The notes below the pieces were generated by a model. It saw only the letters and a program-made list of their open reading frames with translations, did not search any database and had not been told where the DNA came from. Source: Saccharothrix coeruleofusca (GTDB lineage: Bacteria; Actinomycetota; Actinomycetes; Mycobacteriales; Pseudonocardiaceae). Taken from it: a stretch of DNA of 64,000 nucleotides. Of the stretch, positions 18,868 through 26,998 are shown one piece after another. The stretch's first letter is position 1, and each line of letters opens with the position of its first letter. The stretch lies in the NCBI RefSeq assembly GCF_014648515.1, contig NZ_BMRG01000008.1, positions 135,440-199,439 of the forward strand. Reading direction: 5' to 3'. The position numbers were made by a program, and so were the translations under genes.

Positions 18868-20130
18868 GTGCACGATCCCGCCATCCCGTCGCTGACCGCC
18901 ACCGACCCCGAGGTCGCCGCGCTGGTCCAGGCCGAAGCGGGCCGCCAGTTCGGCAAGCTGAGGCTGATCGCCTCGGAGAACTACGCCTCCACCGCCGTGC
19001 TGGAGGCCACCGGCTCGGTGCTGACCAACAAGTACTCCGAGGGCTACCCCGGCCGCCGGTACTACGAGGGCCAGCAGCTGGTGGACCCGATCGAGACGCT
19101 GGCGGTGCAGCGGGCCAAGGCGCTGTTCGGCGTCGCGCACGCCAACGTCCAGCCCTACTCCGGCTCCCCCGCCAACCTCGCGGTCTACCTCGCCTTCCTC
19201 GACCCCGGCGACACCGTGCTGGGGATGGCGCTGCCGATGGGCGGCCACCTGACCCACGGCTGGGGCGTCTCGGCCACCGGCAAGTGGTTCCGCGGCGTGG
19301 GGTACGGCGTGCGCCGGGACACCGGCCGGGTCGACCTGGACCAGGTGCGCGACCTGGCCCGGCGCGAGCGGCCCAAGGTGGTCTTCTGCGGCGGCACCGC
19401 CGTGCCGCGCACCATCGACTTCCCCGCCTTCGCCGAGATCGCCCGCGAGGTCGGCGCGGTGCTGGTGGCCGACATCGCGCACATCGCCGGTCTGGTGGCG
19501 GGCGGCGCGCACCCCTCGCCGGTCGGCCACGCCCAGGTCGTCACCACCACCACGCACAAGACCCTGCGCGGTCCGCGCGGCGCGATGATCCTCACCGACG
19601 CCGAGCACGCCAAGGCCGTGGACAGGGCGGTGTTCCCCGGACTGCAGGGCGGGCCGCACAACCACACCACCGCGGCCATCGCGGTCGCGCTGGGCGAGGC
19701 CGCCACCCCCGCGTTCCGCGACTACGCCCACGCCGTGGTGGCCAACGCCCGCGCGCTGGCCGAGGCGCTGGTCGAGCGCGGCTTCGACCTGGTCTCCGGC
19801 GGCACGGACAACCACCTGATCCTGGTGGACCTGACCGGCCGCGGCATCGCGGGCAAGCCCGCGGCGAAGGCGCTGGACCGGGCGGGCATCGAGCTGAACT
19901 ACAACACCGTGCCGTTCGACGGGCGCAAGCCGTTCGACCCGTCCGGCGTGCGCCTGGGCACCGCCGCGATCACCACCCGCGGGCTGGGCGTGGCGCAGAT
20001 GCCGCTGGTCGCGGAGTGGATCGACCGGGCGGTGCGGGCGGCGGGCGAGGACGACGAGGCGGCGCTGGACCGGATCGCGGCCGAGGTCGGCGAGCTGGTG
20101 GCGGCCTACCCGATGCCGGGCTGGGCGTAG
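18868..20130 (+). CDS. glyA: Serine hydroxymethyltransferase
   Basis: The GTG start follows GGAGGTT. The 420-residue length is typical of bacterial SHMT, a PLP enzyme that converts serine and tetrahydrofolate to glycine and methylene-tetrahydrofolate. Hallmarks are LIASENYAS near the N-terminus, YSEGYPGRRYYEG, the PLP lysine Lys231 in TTTHKTLRGPRG, and GGPHNHTTAAIAVAL. All match true SHMT rather than a diverged transferase. The upstream ZTP riboswitch supports a one-carbon role, so I regard it as a primary-metabolism gene at the cluster edge, though it may be a second copy. Its 3' end overlaps the leftward gene at 20106 by 25 bp. Confidence 0.95.
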   Translation: MHDPAIPSLTATDPEVAALVQAEAGRQFGKLRLIASENYASTAVLEATGSVLTNKYSEGYPGRRYYEGQQLVDPIETLAVQRAKALFGVAHANVQPYSGSPANLAVYLAFLDPGDTVLGMALPMGGHLTHGWGVSATGKWFRGVGYGVRRDTGRVDLDQVRDLARRERPKVVFCGGTAVPRTIDFPAFAEIAREVGAVLVADIAHIAGLVAGGAHPSPVGHAQVVTTTTHKTLRGPRGAMILTDAEHAKAVDRAVFPGLQGGPHNHTTAAIAVALGEAATPAFRDYAHAVVANARALAEALVERGFDLVSGGTDNHLILVDLTGRGIAGKPAAKALDRAGIELNYNTVPFDGRKPFDPSGVRLGTAAITTRGLGVAQMPLVAEWIDRAVRAAGEDDEAALDRIAAEVGELVAAYPMPGWA

Positions 20131-20699
20131 CGGACCGCGCCCGCCGCGCGGCGGCACCGCTCGACCTCGTACCACTGGCCCTGGTGCAGGCGGTAGGCGC
20201 GGCCGTCGACCTCGGTCTCGAACACGATCCAGCGGTCCAGGGGGATCGGCCCGGTCAGCAGCCGCTGGCCGTGCTCGTCGGCGCAGGGCATCAGGCGGCT
20301 GTCGCGCAGTTCGCTGACCCGCATGGCGGGGACGATCCGCGCGAAGCGCCCGGTGATGCAGGCGATGTCCGGGCCGGGGGCGGGGCGCAGCGGGCCGAGG
20401 CCGCCCACGTTGTTGGTGTAGAAGGACTTCGTCACCGCGGCGTGGGCGGCCGCCGGGCTCGGCCAGCACGTGGCCAGCGGCCCGAACCGGTCGTCGCCGC
20501 CCAGGGCGACGGCCAGTCTGTGCTCCAGCTCGGGCAGCAGCGGGTGCTCGGCGTCGAGCGGGCGCCCCTCGGGCGGGCGGTGCTGCGGCGGGACGGCGGG
20601 GAGGGGGCGGCCGGACACCCGCCGCCCTCGCGGGGCGGAGTCACCCGACCGCGCGTCGGCGCGCACCGGCCGCGGGGGTGTGGGCAGCTCTGCACTCAA
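20106..20699 (-). CDS. Short protein resembling part of a DUF6119/TIGR04141-type protein, perhaps truncated
   Basis: The best start is TTG at 20699 behind CGGAGGAACCTCCG, giving 197 residues. The first 60 are Pro/Arg-rich and low in structure. The rest is protein-like: AVTKSFYTNNVGGLGP, then ACITGRFARIVPAMRVSELRDSR, then WIVFETEVDGRAYRLHQG with QWYEV. The last block recalls the YLLSEGKWYxV segment of sporadically distributed DUF6119 proteins, which are much longer (about 550 aa). If so, this is a fragment that stops where it runs into glyA. The match is from memory and weak. Otherwise it is an unassigned protein. Confidence 0.55.
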   Translation of the reverse strand: MSAELPTPPRPVRADARSGDSAPRGRRVSGRPLPAVPPQHRPPEGRPLDAEHPLLPELEHRLAVALGGDDRFGPLATCWPSPAAAHAAVTKSFYTNNVGGLGPLRPAPGPDIACITGRFARIVPAMRVSELRDSRLMPCADEHGQRLLTGPIPLDRWIVFETEVDGRAYRLHQGQWYEVERCRRAAGAVRYAQPGIG

Positions 20700-20836
20700 C
20701 GGAGGTTCCTCCGATAATTATTCACGTTGCTGTGCCTGCTGGTGGGGGGAGATCACGTTTTCTTTTCGGCACGGGTCGAGTTCTCCCGGAGCATGCCCGA
20801 CGGCGCGGCGGCCGTCTCGTCCACCGCGTCTCATTT

Positions 20837-20868
20837 CGGTGAGCGGTAGTTCGAGCGCGGTGAGCGGT
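20837..20868. promoter_or_regulatory. Direct repeat CGGTGAGCGGT in a 450-bp gene-free stretch
   Basis: CGGTGAGCGGT occurs at 20837-20847 and 20858-20868, 21 bp apart, inside the AT-richer region 20700-21151 upstream of the leftward gene at 20699. This stretch also has a small hairpin CACCCC/GGGGTG (20969-20985) followed by TTTT. I see no convincing gene in it, although a 75-codon leftward frame from 20949 cannot be excluded. Confidence 0.4.
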
Positions 20869-21045
20869 GTAATCCTTCCGTCCCCACTGATAGGTGGTCC
20901 TGAACTCCTTCGTAGTCGTATCTGCCTGCGGATCCACCAGGTCGTTCACCGTAATGGCCTGGTCAGATCACCCCATAGGGGGGTGTTTTGGCGGTGCTGA
21001 GTAGTCGAAAGTCGTATTCGTGTGGAATGGTCGACGAAACACCTC

Positions 21046-21060
21046 TCGCGTACTACGCGA
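21046..21060. promoter_or_regulatory. Perfect palindrome TCGCGTACTACGCGA
   Basis: A 7-1-7 palindrome lies 92 bp beyond the stop of the small leftward gene and 406 bp before the third SARP. A second hairpin, CGGGCGG/CCGCCCG, follows at 21071-21096. It is a candidate operator or processing site. Confidence 0.4.
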
Positions 21061-21151
21061 TCTGCGGTCACGGGCGGCCGGACCGGCGACCGCCCGTCAC
21101 GGCAGCGGTGCCGGTCCGCGCGGAGGAACCGGAATGAGCAAATATCGGGAT

Positions 21152-21328
21152 TCACCGTTCCCGGTGGTGCGCCGACCGGGGCGGGGAATGCCCCGCCGTC
21201 CCGTCGGGCCGGTCCCGCTCGACGTCGGCGGCCTCGCGGGAGCGCCGCAGCAGGCGGTGGTCGTCGGCGGCGCGCTCGGCTTCCGCCCTGCGCTGCCGGA
21301 TGATGGTCCAAGCGTCCCAGTGGTGCAT
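21152..21328 (-). CDS. Small hypothetical protein (58 aa), highly charged
   Basis: The ATG at 21328 follows AAGGGGG with short spacing. The product starts MHHWDAWTIIRQRRAEAER and continues as one charged helix (residues about 8-40, rich in Arg, Glu and Ala), ending in a Pro/His-rich tail. Third positions are GC-rich as in real genes here. A rightward frame at 21134-21415 has an excellent GGAGGAA site but codes a low-complexity Gly/Pro product, so I prefer the leftward gene. No family is recognised. Confidence 0.5.
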   Translation of the reverse strand: MHHWDAWTIIRQRRAEAERAADDHRLLRRSREAADVERDRPDGTAGHSPPRSAHHRER

Positions 21329-21465
21329 CAGGCCCCCTTCGGCGTCGGCTGCGCGGCGGCCCGACCCCCCTGGTTCCGGGCCGCCGCGTCACCGAGGGTG
21401 GGAGCGGGGTGTTGAGCGGGGGCCCTGCAAACGTTGAACCCGCTGCTCAGCGCCGGGAGGAACGA

Positions 21466-24321
21466 GTGGGGGAGAGCGTCGTGGGGGTCGGGTTCCGCGT
21501 TCTGGACGGGGTCGAGGCGCGCGTGGGCGACAGGCGGCTGGAGCTGGGGCACGCGCGGCAGCGCTGCGTGCTGGCGGCGCTGCTGGTGGACGCGAACCGG
21601 GCGGTGTCCGCCGACCGGCTGCTGGAGCGGGTGTGGGGCGAGCGGCCGCCGCTGCGGGCGCGGTCGGTGCTGCGCACCTACGTGTCCCGGCTGCGCGGGG
21701 TGCTGGCGGGCACCGGGGCGACGATCACCCGGCGGGACGGCGGCTACGTGCTCGACGTCCCACCCGGCTCGGTCGACCTGCACCGCTTCCGCTCCCTGGT
21801 GGCGCAGGCCAGGCAGCAGCGCGACGACGGCCGCGCGCTGGCGCTGGTGGAGGACGCGCTGGCGCTGTGGGGCGGTGAGGCGCTGGGCGGGCTGGACGCG
21901 CTCTGGGCGCAAGCGGCGCGGCAGGCGCTGGAGCTGGAGCGGGCCGCCGCCGACAACCAGCGCGTCGACCTGGCGCTGCGGCTGGGCAGGCACGCCGCCC
22001 TGCTGGCCGAGCTGCCCGCCCGCGCCGCCGCGCACCCGCTGGACGAGCAGGTGGCCGGGCAGCTGATGCTGGCGCTGCACCGGGCGGGCCGCCCCGCCGA
22101 CGCGCTGGCGCACTACCAGCGCATCCGGCGGGCGCTGGTCGAGCAGCTCGGCGCGGAGCCCGGCCCTCGACTGCGTGAGCTGCACCAGCGCATCCTCACC
22201 GCGAACGACCCCGGCGACGCCCCGCACCCCGAGCGGGACGCGGGCGGCGGGCGGGTACCGCGCCAGCTGCCCGCGCCACCGGGCTCGTTCACCGGCCGGG
22301 AGCACGAGCTGGCCGCGCTGGACGGGCTGCTCGGCGCGGGCGGGCGCACCGGGATCGCCGTGCTGACCGGTGGCGGGGGCATGGGCAAGACGTGGCTGGC
22401 GCTGCGCTGGGCGCACCGGCGCCGCGACCGGTTCCCCGACGGACAGCTGCACGTGGACCTGCGCGGCTTCGACCCGGTGGCCGAGCCGCTGGCCCCGGAC
22501 GCGGTGGTGCGCGGCTTCCTCGACGCGCTGGGCGTGCCCGCGCCGGACGTGCCCGCCGAGCCGTCCGCGCAGGTGGGCCTGTACCGGGGGCTGACCGCCG
22601 ACCGGCGGCTGCTGGTGGTGCTGGACAACGCCCGCGACACCGCGCAGGTGGTGCCGCTGCTGCCCGGCGGCACCACCAGCGCGGTGCTGGTCACCAGCCG
22701 CCGCCTGCTCACCGCGCTGGTCGCGGGCCACGACGCCACCCCGGTGGAGGTGGGTCTGCTGTCCGACGAGCAGGCCGCGGAGGTGCTGGCCGGGCACCTC
22801 GGGGCCGCCAGGGTGGCCGCCGAGCCCTCGGCCGCCGCCGAGCTGCTGCGGCACTGCGCCGGGATGCCGCTGGCGCTGGGCGTCCTCGCGGCCCGCGTCA
22901 GGACGCGGCCGGACCTCCCGCTGGCCGCGCTGGCCGAGGAGCTGGCCGACGCGTCGGCCAGGCTCGACGCGCTGGACACCGGCGAGCTGCCGACCACGTT
23001 GCGCGCGGTGTTCTCCGCCTCGGTGCGGGTGCTCGGGCAGGGCGCGGCGCGGCTGTTCGGGCTGCTGGGCCTGGTCCCCGGCCCCGACGTGGGCACCGCC
23101 GGGGCCGCCGCGCTGGCGGACGTGCCGCTGCCCGCCGCCCGGCAGGCGCTGCGCGAGCTGGAGGAGGCGCACCTGGTGCACCAGCACGCCCCCGGCCGCT
23201 ACCGGATGCACGACCTGGTCCGGTTGCACGCGGGTGAGCTGGCGGGCGAGGACGGCCCGGCCGCGCTGGAGCGGCTGGCCGACCACTTCTGCCACGTCGC
23301 CTCGTTGGCGGCGGACCGGTTCGCGCCGGGGGAGCCGCACCGCCGCCCGCCCGTGCCCGTGCGGGCTGGCCCCGAGGTGGTCTTCCCCACCTACCGGGAG
23401 AGCAAGGAGTGGCTGATCGCCGAGCGCGCGAACCTGCTGGCGCTGGTCGGCCGCTCGGCGCCGCGCCACGCGGTGCACCTGTCCAGGGCGCTGGCCCGCT
23501 ACCTGGACTCCATCGCCCACTACCACGACGCGCTCGCCCTGCACCTCGCGGCGTTCGCCGCGACCGGCGGCCAGGACGGGTACGTCCTGTGCCACCTGGG
23601 GACGGCGCTGAGCAGGATCGGCAGGTTCGCCGAGGTCCTGGGCCACTACGAGCGCGCTCTGGAGATCGCCGCGGCCACCGGCGACCTCGCGCTGGAGAAC
23701 ATGGCCGCGACGGCGCTGGGCATCCACTGGCACCAGCGGGAGGGCGCCGACGCGGCACTGCCCCACTACGAGCGGGCGCTGGCCGCCGCCAGGCGCGGCG
23801 GCTACCGGCACAGCGAGGGCATCGCGCTGGCCAACCTGGGAGGAGCGCAAGCCGAGCGCGGGCGGCACGAGGAAGCGCTGGCCCTGCTGGGCCAGGCGGG
23901 GGGCATCGCGGAGGAGCTGGGCGATCCGGGTCTCGGCGCGGTGGTGCTGAGCGGTCTGGGCGACCTGCACCGGCGTCAGGGACGCGCGGAACTCGCCATG
24001 CGGATGCACCACCGGGCGGCCGAGATGGCCAGCGGGGGCTCGATCCGCACCATCCAGGTGCAGGTGCTCAACGGCCTGGCGTCGGCCGTGCACCGCCTGG
24101 ACGGCCCCGAAGCGGCGCTGGAGCACTACGGCAAGGCCCTCGACCACGCCCAGCGCACCGGCTACCGGCTGGAGGAGGTGCTGGCGCACGAAGGCATGGC
24201 GGCGGCGCTGCGCGAACTGGGGCGCGCCGGGGAAGGCGCTCGGCACGCCGAGCGCGCGCTGGCCCTGCGGGCGGAACTGGGACTGCGCTTGACCTCCAGT
24301 GAGGTCGATGTTCCACAGTAG
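21466..24321 (+). CDS. AfsR-like SARP regulator: BTAD, NB-ARC ATPase, TPR repeats
   Basis: The GTG at 21466 is chosen because GGGAGG lies 5 nt upstream, giving 951 residues. The winged-helix domain covers about 1-95 (RVLDGVEARVG to YVLDVPPG) and the BTAD about 100-240. The NB-ARC/STAND part has P-loop GGGGMGKT at 302-309, Walker B LLVVLDNARD and a GMPLALGV block. The C-terminal 300 residues carry several TPR units (for example LGTALSRIGRFAEVLGHYERA). AfsR-type proteins are often phosphorylated and integrate signals for secondary metabolism. A 4-bp gap to the next start suggests co-transcription with the N-acetyltransferase. Confidence 0.93.
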   Translation: MGESVVGVGFRVLDGVEARVGDRRLELGHARQRCVLAALLVDANRAVSADRLLERVWGERPPLRARSVLRTYVSRLRGVLAGTGATITRRDGGYVLDVPPGSVDLHRFRSLVAQARQQRDDGRALALVEDALALWGGEALGGLDALWAQAARQALELERAAADNQRVDLALRLGRHAALLAELPARAAAHPLDEQVAGQLMLALHRAGRPADALAHYQRIRRALVEQLGAEPGPRLRELHQRILTANDPGDAPHPERDAGGGRVPRQLPAPPGSFTGREHELAALDGLLGAGGRTGIAVLTGGGGMGKTWLALRWAHRRRDRFPDGQLHVDLRGFDPVAEPLAPDAVVRGFLDALGVPAPDVPAEPSAQVGLYRGLTADRRLLVVLDNARDTAQVVPLLPGGTTSAVLVTSRRLLTALVAGHDATPVEVGLLSDEQAAEVLAGHLGAARVAAEPSAAAELLRHCAGMPLALGVLAARVRTRPDLPLAALAEELADASARLDALDTGELPTTLRAVFSASVRVLGQGAARLFGLLGLVPGPDVGTAGAAALADVPLPAARQALRELEEAHLVHQHAPGRYRMHDLVRLHAGELAGEDGPAALERLADHFCHVASLAADRFAPGEPHRRPPVPVRAGPEVVFPTYRESKEWLIAERANLLALVGRSAPRHAVHLSRALARYLDSIAHYHDALALHLAAFAATGGQDGYVLCHLGTALSRIGRFAEVLGHYERALEIAAATGDLALENMAATALGIHWHQREGADAALPHYERALAAARRGGYRHSEGIALANLGGAQAERGRHEEALALLGQAGGIAEELGDPGLGAVVLSGLGDLHRRQGRAELAMRMHHRAAEMASGGSIRTIQVQVLNGLASAVHRLDGPEAALEHYGKALDHAQRTGYRLEEVLAHEGMAAALRELGRAGEGARHAERALALRAELGLRLTSSEVDVPQ

Positions 24322-24325
24322 GCGC

Positions 24326-25153
24326 ATGGGGATCGCCGTTGAGCAGAAGACCGAGTGGGACATCGACGTCATCGACGTGGACCGCTACCTCGACCGCATC
24401 GGCCACGCGCGGCCGGAGCAGCCGTCCACCGCGGCGTTGAAGTCGCTGCACGCCGCGCATGTGCGCGCCATCCCGTTCGAGAACGTGGACGTCGTGCTGG
24501 GCCGCCACCGGGGCATCGCGCTGCCGGTGGTGTTCGACAAGCTGGTCGGCCGCAAGCGCGGCGGCTACTGCTACGAGCACGCGACGCTGTTCGCCGCGGT
24601 GCTGGAGCGGTTGGGCTACCGGGTGCGGCGCAGCTACGCGCGGGTGCAGCCGGACCACCCCGGCCCGAACACGCACATGCTGCTGGTCGTCGAGGCCGAA
24701 GGCGCGCAGCACCTGGTGGACGTCGGTTTCGGCGCGGAGATCATGCACCCGATGCCGCTGGTGCACGGCGCGGAGGTGGACCAGGCGGGGTGGCTGCACC
24801 GCGTCGTCCGCGAGGACGACCTGTGGACGCTGCAGAAGCGCGTGGACGGCGGCTGGGAGCGGCTGCACAGCACGGACACGCGCGCGGCGAGGCCGATCGA
24901 CTACGAGGTGTTCCACCACTACACCTCGACCCACCCGCGCTCGCCGTTCACCGGACGGCTGGTGGTCATGCGGCTGGCGGAGGGCGTGAGCCGCAAGCTC
25001 ATCGGGCGGCAGCTGCTGGTCGAGCACGCCGACGGGCGCGTGGAGCAGCGCCCGGTCGGCGTGGACGAGCTGGACGAGGTGCTGCGGGGGCTGGACGTCG
25101 AGCTGGACGAGGAGGAATCGGCCCTGCTGCGCCAGTTCCACGCCGCCGGGTGA
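24326..25153 (+). CDS. Arylamine N-acetyltransferase
   Basis: The NAT-fold cysteine protease-like triad is complete: Cys82 in RGGYCYE, His117 in NTHMLLV and Asp132 in VDVGFG (numbering from the ATG at 24326). The 275-residue length is normal. In-frame GTG 24299 and ATG 24308 would overlap the regulator gene and add only 6-9 residues. NATs move acetyl or other acyl groups from CoA to arylamines or hydrazines, and relatives in natural product clusters make amide bonds (as in rifamycin ring closure). Its coupling to an AfsR-like gene near an alkaloid-type cluster makes acylation of a cluster amine possible but unproven. Confidence 0.93.
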   Translation: MGIAVEQKTEWDIDVIDVDRYLDRIGHARPEQPSTAALKSLHAAHVRAIPFENVDVVLGRHRGIALPVVFDKLVGRKRGGYCYEHATLFAAVLERLGYRVRRSYARVQPDHPGPNTHMLLVVEAEGAQHLVDVGFGAEIMHPMPLVHGAEVDQAGWLHRVVREDDLWTLQKRVDGGWERLHSTDTRAARPIDYEVFHHYTSTHPRSPFTGRLVVMRLAEGVSRKLIGRQLLVEHADGRVEQRPVGVDELDEVLRGLDVELDEEESALLRQFHAAG

Positions 25154-25154
25154 A

Positions 25155-26039
25155 TCACGCCTGCGGCATGCGCAGGTCCCGCGCGGCCCAGGTGGCGAAG
25201 TCGGTGGTGGGCAGCCCGAGCGCGTGCGCGTGCTCCGGCCGCACCGGGGTGTCCACCACGTTCATCCACTCGTGCAAGGTCACGATCGCGGGGTCGAGGC
25301 CGTCCGGGGGCAGCACCGGGATCTCGCGGCCCAGCGCCCGCGACAGGGTCGCCGCGATCCCGCCGACGGTCAGCAGGTCCCCGGCCAGGTCCAGCTCGAC
25401 GCCGTGGAACCGCTCGGGTTCGGCGAAGGCCCCCGCGGCGGCGGTGCCGATGTCGTTCACCGCCACCAGCGGGATCAGCGTGTCCTCCCGCATCGCGGTG
25501 ACGAAGCCGCCTTCCCACCACTGGCCGAACAGGGGAGTCCACCCCGTCAGGCTCTCCATGAACGCGGCGGGCTTGAGCAGCGTCCAGTGCCGGAACCCGG
25601 CTTGCCGCACCAGGTCCTGGGTGTGGGCCTTGCTCTCCCAGTAGTGCTCGTCCCACTTGCCCTCACCCCAGCCGGGGGTGGCGCGGTGCGCCCCCGCGCC
25701 GTAGACCGAGGTGTGGACGAACTGCGGCACGCCCGCCGCCTTCGCCGCTTCCACGAGGTTGCGACCGTGCCTGACCTCGCGGTCCGGGTCGTCGACGCCG
25801 TGGGTCTGCACCGAGAACACCGCCCGCGCGCCGGTCGCGGCGGCCACCAGGGACGCGGAGTCGTCCAGGTCACCCGCCACCAGGTCGGCGCCCAGCGCTT
25901 CCAGCGCCTTGGCCCGCGCGGCGGCCGGATCGCGCACCAGCGCGCGCACCGCCGAGCCCTGGGCGAGCAGGGCGCGCGCGACGGCTCCGCCCTGCGTGCC
26001 GGTGGCGCCGGTGACGAGGACCGGATCGGTCTGGGACAT
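25155..26039 (-). CDS. NmrA-like NAD(P)-binding protein
   Basis: The ATG at 26039 follows GAGGAG with good spacing, giving 294 residues. The N-terminus MSQTDPVLVTGATGTQGGAV holds the GxxGxxG NAD(P)-binding motif of atypical short-chain dehydrogenases. HTSVYGAGAH and the later KPAAFMESL fit the NmrA/HSCARG group, whose members sense redox state or reduce quinones or imines. No Tyr-x3-Lys pair is clear. It lies 83 bp downstream of a TetR gene on the same strand, across a region with inverted operator-like repeats, and is the likely target of that regulator. It ends one base after the convergent NAT gene. Confidence 0.88.
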   Translation of the reverse strand: MSQTDPVLVTGATGTQGGAVARALLAQGSAVRALVRDPAAARAKALEALGADLVAGDLDDSASLVAAATGARAVFSVQTHGVDDPDREVRHGRNLVEAAKAAGVPQFVHTSVYGAGAHRATPGWGEGKWDEHYWESKAHTQDLVRQAGFRHWTLLKPAAFMESLTGWTPLFGQWWEGGFVTAMREDTLIPLVAVNDIGTAAAGAFAEPERFHGVELDLAGDLLTVGGIAATLSRALGREIPVLPPDGLDPAIVTLHEWMNVVDTPVRPEHAHALGLPTTDFATWAARDLRMPQA

Positions 26040-26059
26040 GGGATCTCCTCGCGCGGAAC

Positions 26060-26118
26060 TTAAACGGGGTGGCCCCCCGTTTCTTGTCGCCACCGTAGCG
26101 GAGGGGCACCTCGTTTAA
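26060..26118. promoter_or_regulatory. Paired TTAAACG operator-like sites between TetR and NmrA genes
   Basis: TTAAACGGGGT (26060-26070) and, on the other strand, TTAAACGAGG (26109-26118) face each other. The first overlaps a hairpin AAACGGGG/CCCCGTTT (26062-26082). The arrangement suits a TetR dimer pair controlling the NmrA gene, whose start is at 26039. Confidence 0.5.
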
Positions 26119-26122
26119 CAAC

Positions 26123-26680
26123 CTACCTCGGTCGAACGCCGTTGAGCGCCAAGTGGAGCAGCCGCTCGGCCGAGGCCGCGCTGTTCTCCGTCCCCTGACC
26201 GATGGCGGTGACCAGGGCGATCAACTCGGTCATGGACACCTCGCGGTCCACGGCCCCGGCGGCCTTCGCGCGCGCCAGCAGCGGCTCGCCCGCCTCGTGG
26301 ATCATCCGCGTGCAGAGGGAGGACTGCGGGAACTCCTCCGTGCCGCCGCGGGTCAGCGCGGCGGCCAGCCCCTTGGTGGAGGCGATGAAAGTGCCCACCG
26401 CGCGCAGCCACCCGGTCAGCGCGTCGGCCGGGTCGGCCAGGTCGGCGAACTCGTCGACCCGCGCGCACAGCCGCTCCACCTCGTCGTGGAACAGCGCCTC
26501 CAGCAGGTCCCAGCGGGAGGCGAAGTGCCGGTGCAGCGTGGCGGAGCCGACTTCGGCGCGCCGCGCGATCTCCTCCAGCGACGCATCGGCCCCGTGCTCG
26601 GCGACCGTGGTCCTGGCCGCCGCCAGGATGCGGTCGTAGTTGCGCTGGGCGTCCGCGCGCTTCGGGCGGCCGGGAGCCAC
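26123..26680 (-). CDS. TetR-family transcriptional regulator
   Basis: GTG 26680 is preferred because GGAGG lies 5 nt upstream, giving 185 residues starting MAPGRPKRADAQRNYDRIL. The HTH (about residues 10-57: ILAAARTTVAEHG, then LEEIARRAEVGSATLHRHF) is typical TetR and acts as a dimeric repressor. The C-terminal ligand domain has no recognised specificity. It is upstream of and collinear with the NmrA-like gene, and the paired TTAAACG sites lie just past its 3' end, where they could control that gene. Confidence 0.9.
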   Translation of the reverse strand: MAPGRPKRADAQRNYDRILAAARTTVAEHGADASLEEIARRAEVGSATLHRHFASRWDLLEALFHDEVERLCARVDEFADLADPADALTGWLRAVGTFIASTKGLAAALTRGGTEEFPQSSLCTRMIHEAGEPLLARAKAAGAVDREVSMTELIALVTAIGQGTENSAASAERLLHLALNGVRPR

Positions 26681-26998
26681 GGGCACCTCCGGGAAGTGGG
26701 GCGTCACCCTGAATCCTAGTCGCTCCGGCTTCAGGCGGTGTCGCACCCGCGACGCCGGGCGGCTCGCGCTCGTGACCGGCGACGAGCATCCCTGGCCCGC
26801 CAGGACGGCAGTGGAGCCCCGGTGTCGCGGGAGTCCCACCCGAGGTGTTCTCGGTCACCGGGACTCCCCGTCCCCGCTCGGATTTTCTGTCCGAAGTGGA
26901 CCCTCAGCTCGGCGACGTCCTCACTCGCCTTCGCCGAGTCGCACCCGCCCGAGTCGTGCTGGAACGCCATTCGTTCGACACCGATCGATCAAAGGTCG
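26681..26998. other. Gene-free stretch with an inverted repeat
   Basis: I see no convincing gene here. GGGAGTCCC (26829-26837) and GGGACTCCC (26860-26868) form an inverted repeat with a 22-nt spacer. The TetR promoter must lie near 26700, and the iminopeptidase ends at 26999. Confidence 0.5.

Noticed and set aside
18868-20130. SHMT as a dedicated alkaloid biosynthetic enzyme
   Set aside because: All catalytic blocks are those of normal SHMT, it has its own ZTP-like riboswitch, and a terminator separates it from the oxidase genes.
20722-20949. 75-codon leftward frame beginning GTG 20949
   Set aside because: Considered as a peptide precursor, but it has no ribosome binding site, no leader/core pattern and no processing genes nearby.
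21134-21415. Rightward frame with an excellent GGAGGAA site
   Set aside because: The product becomes low-complexity Gly/Pro/Val, and the opposite-strand 58-aa frame is more protein-like. Kept only as an alternative.
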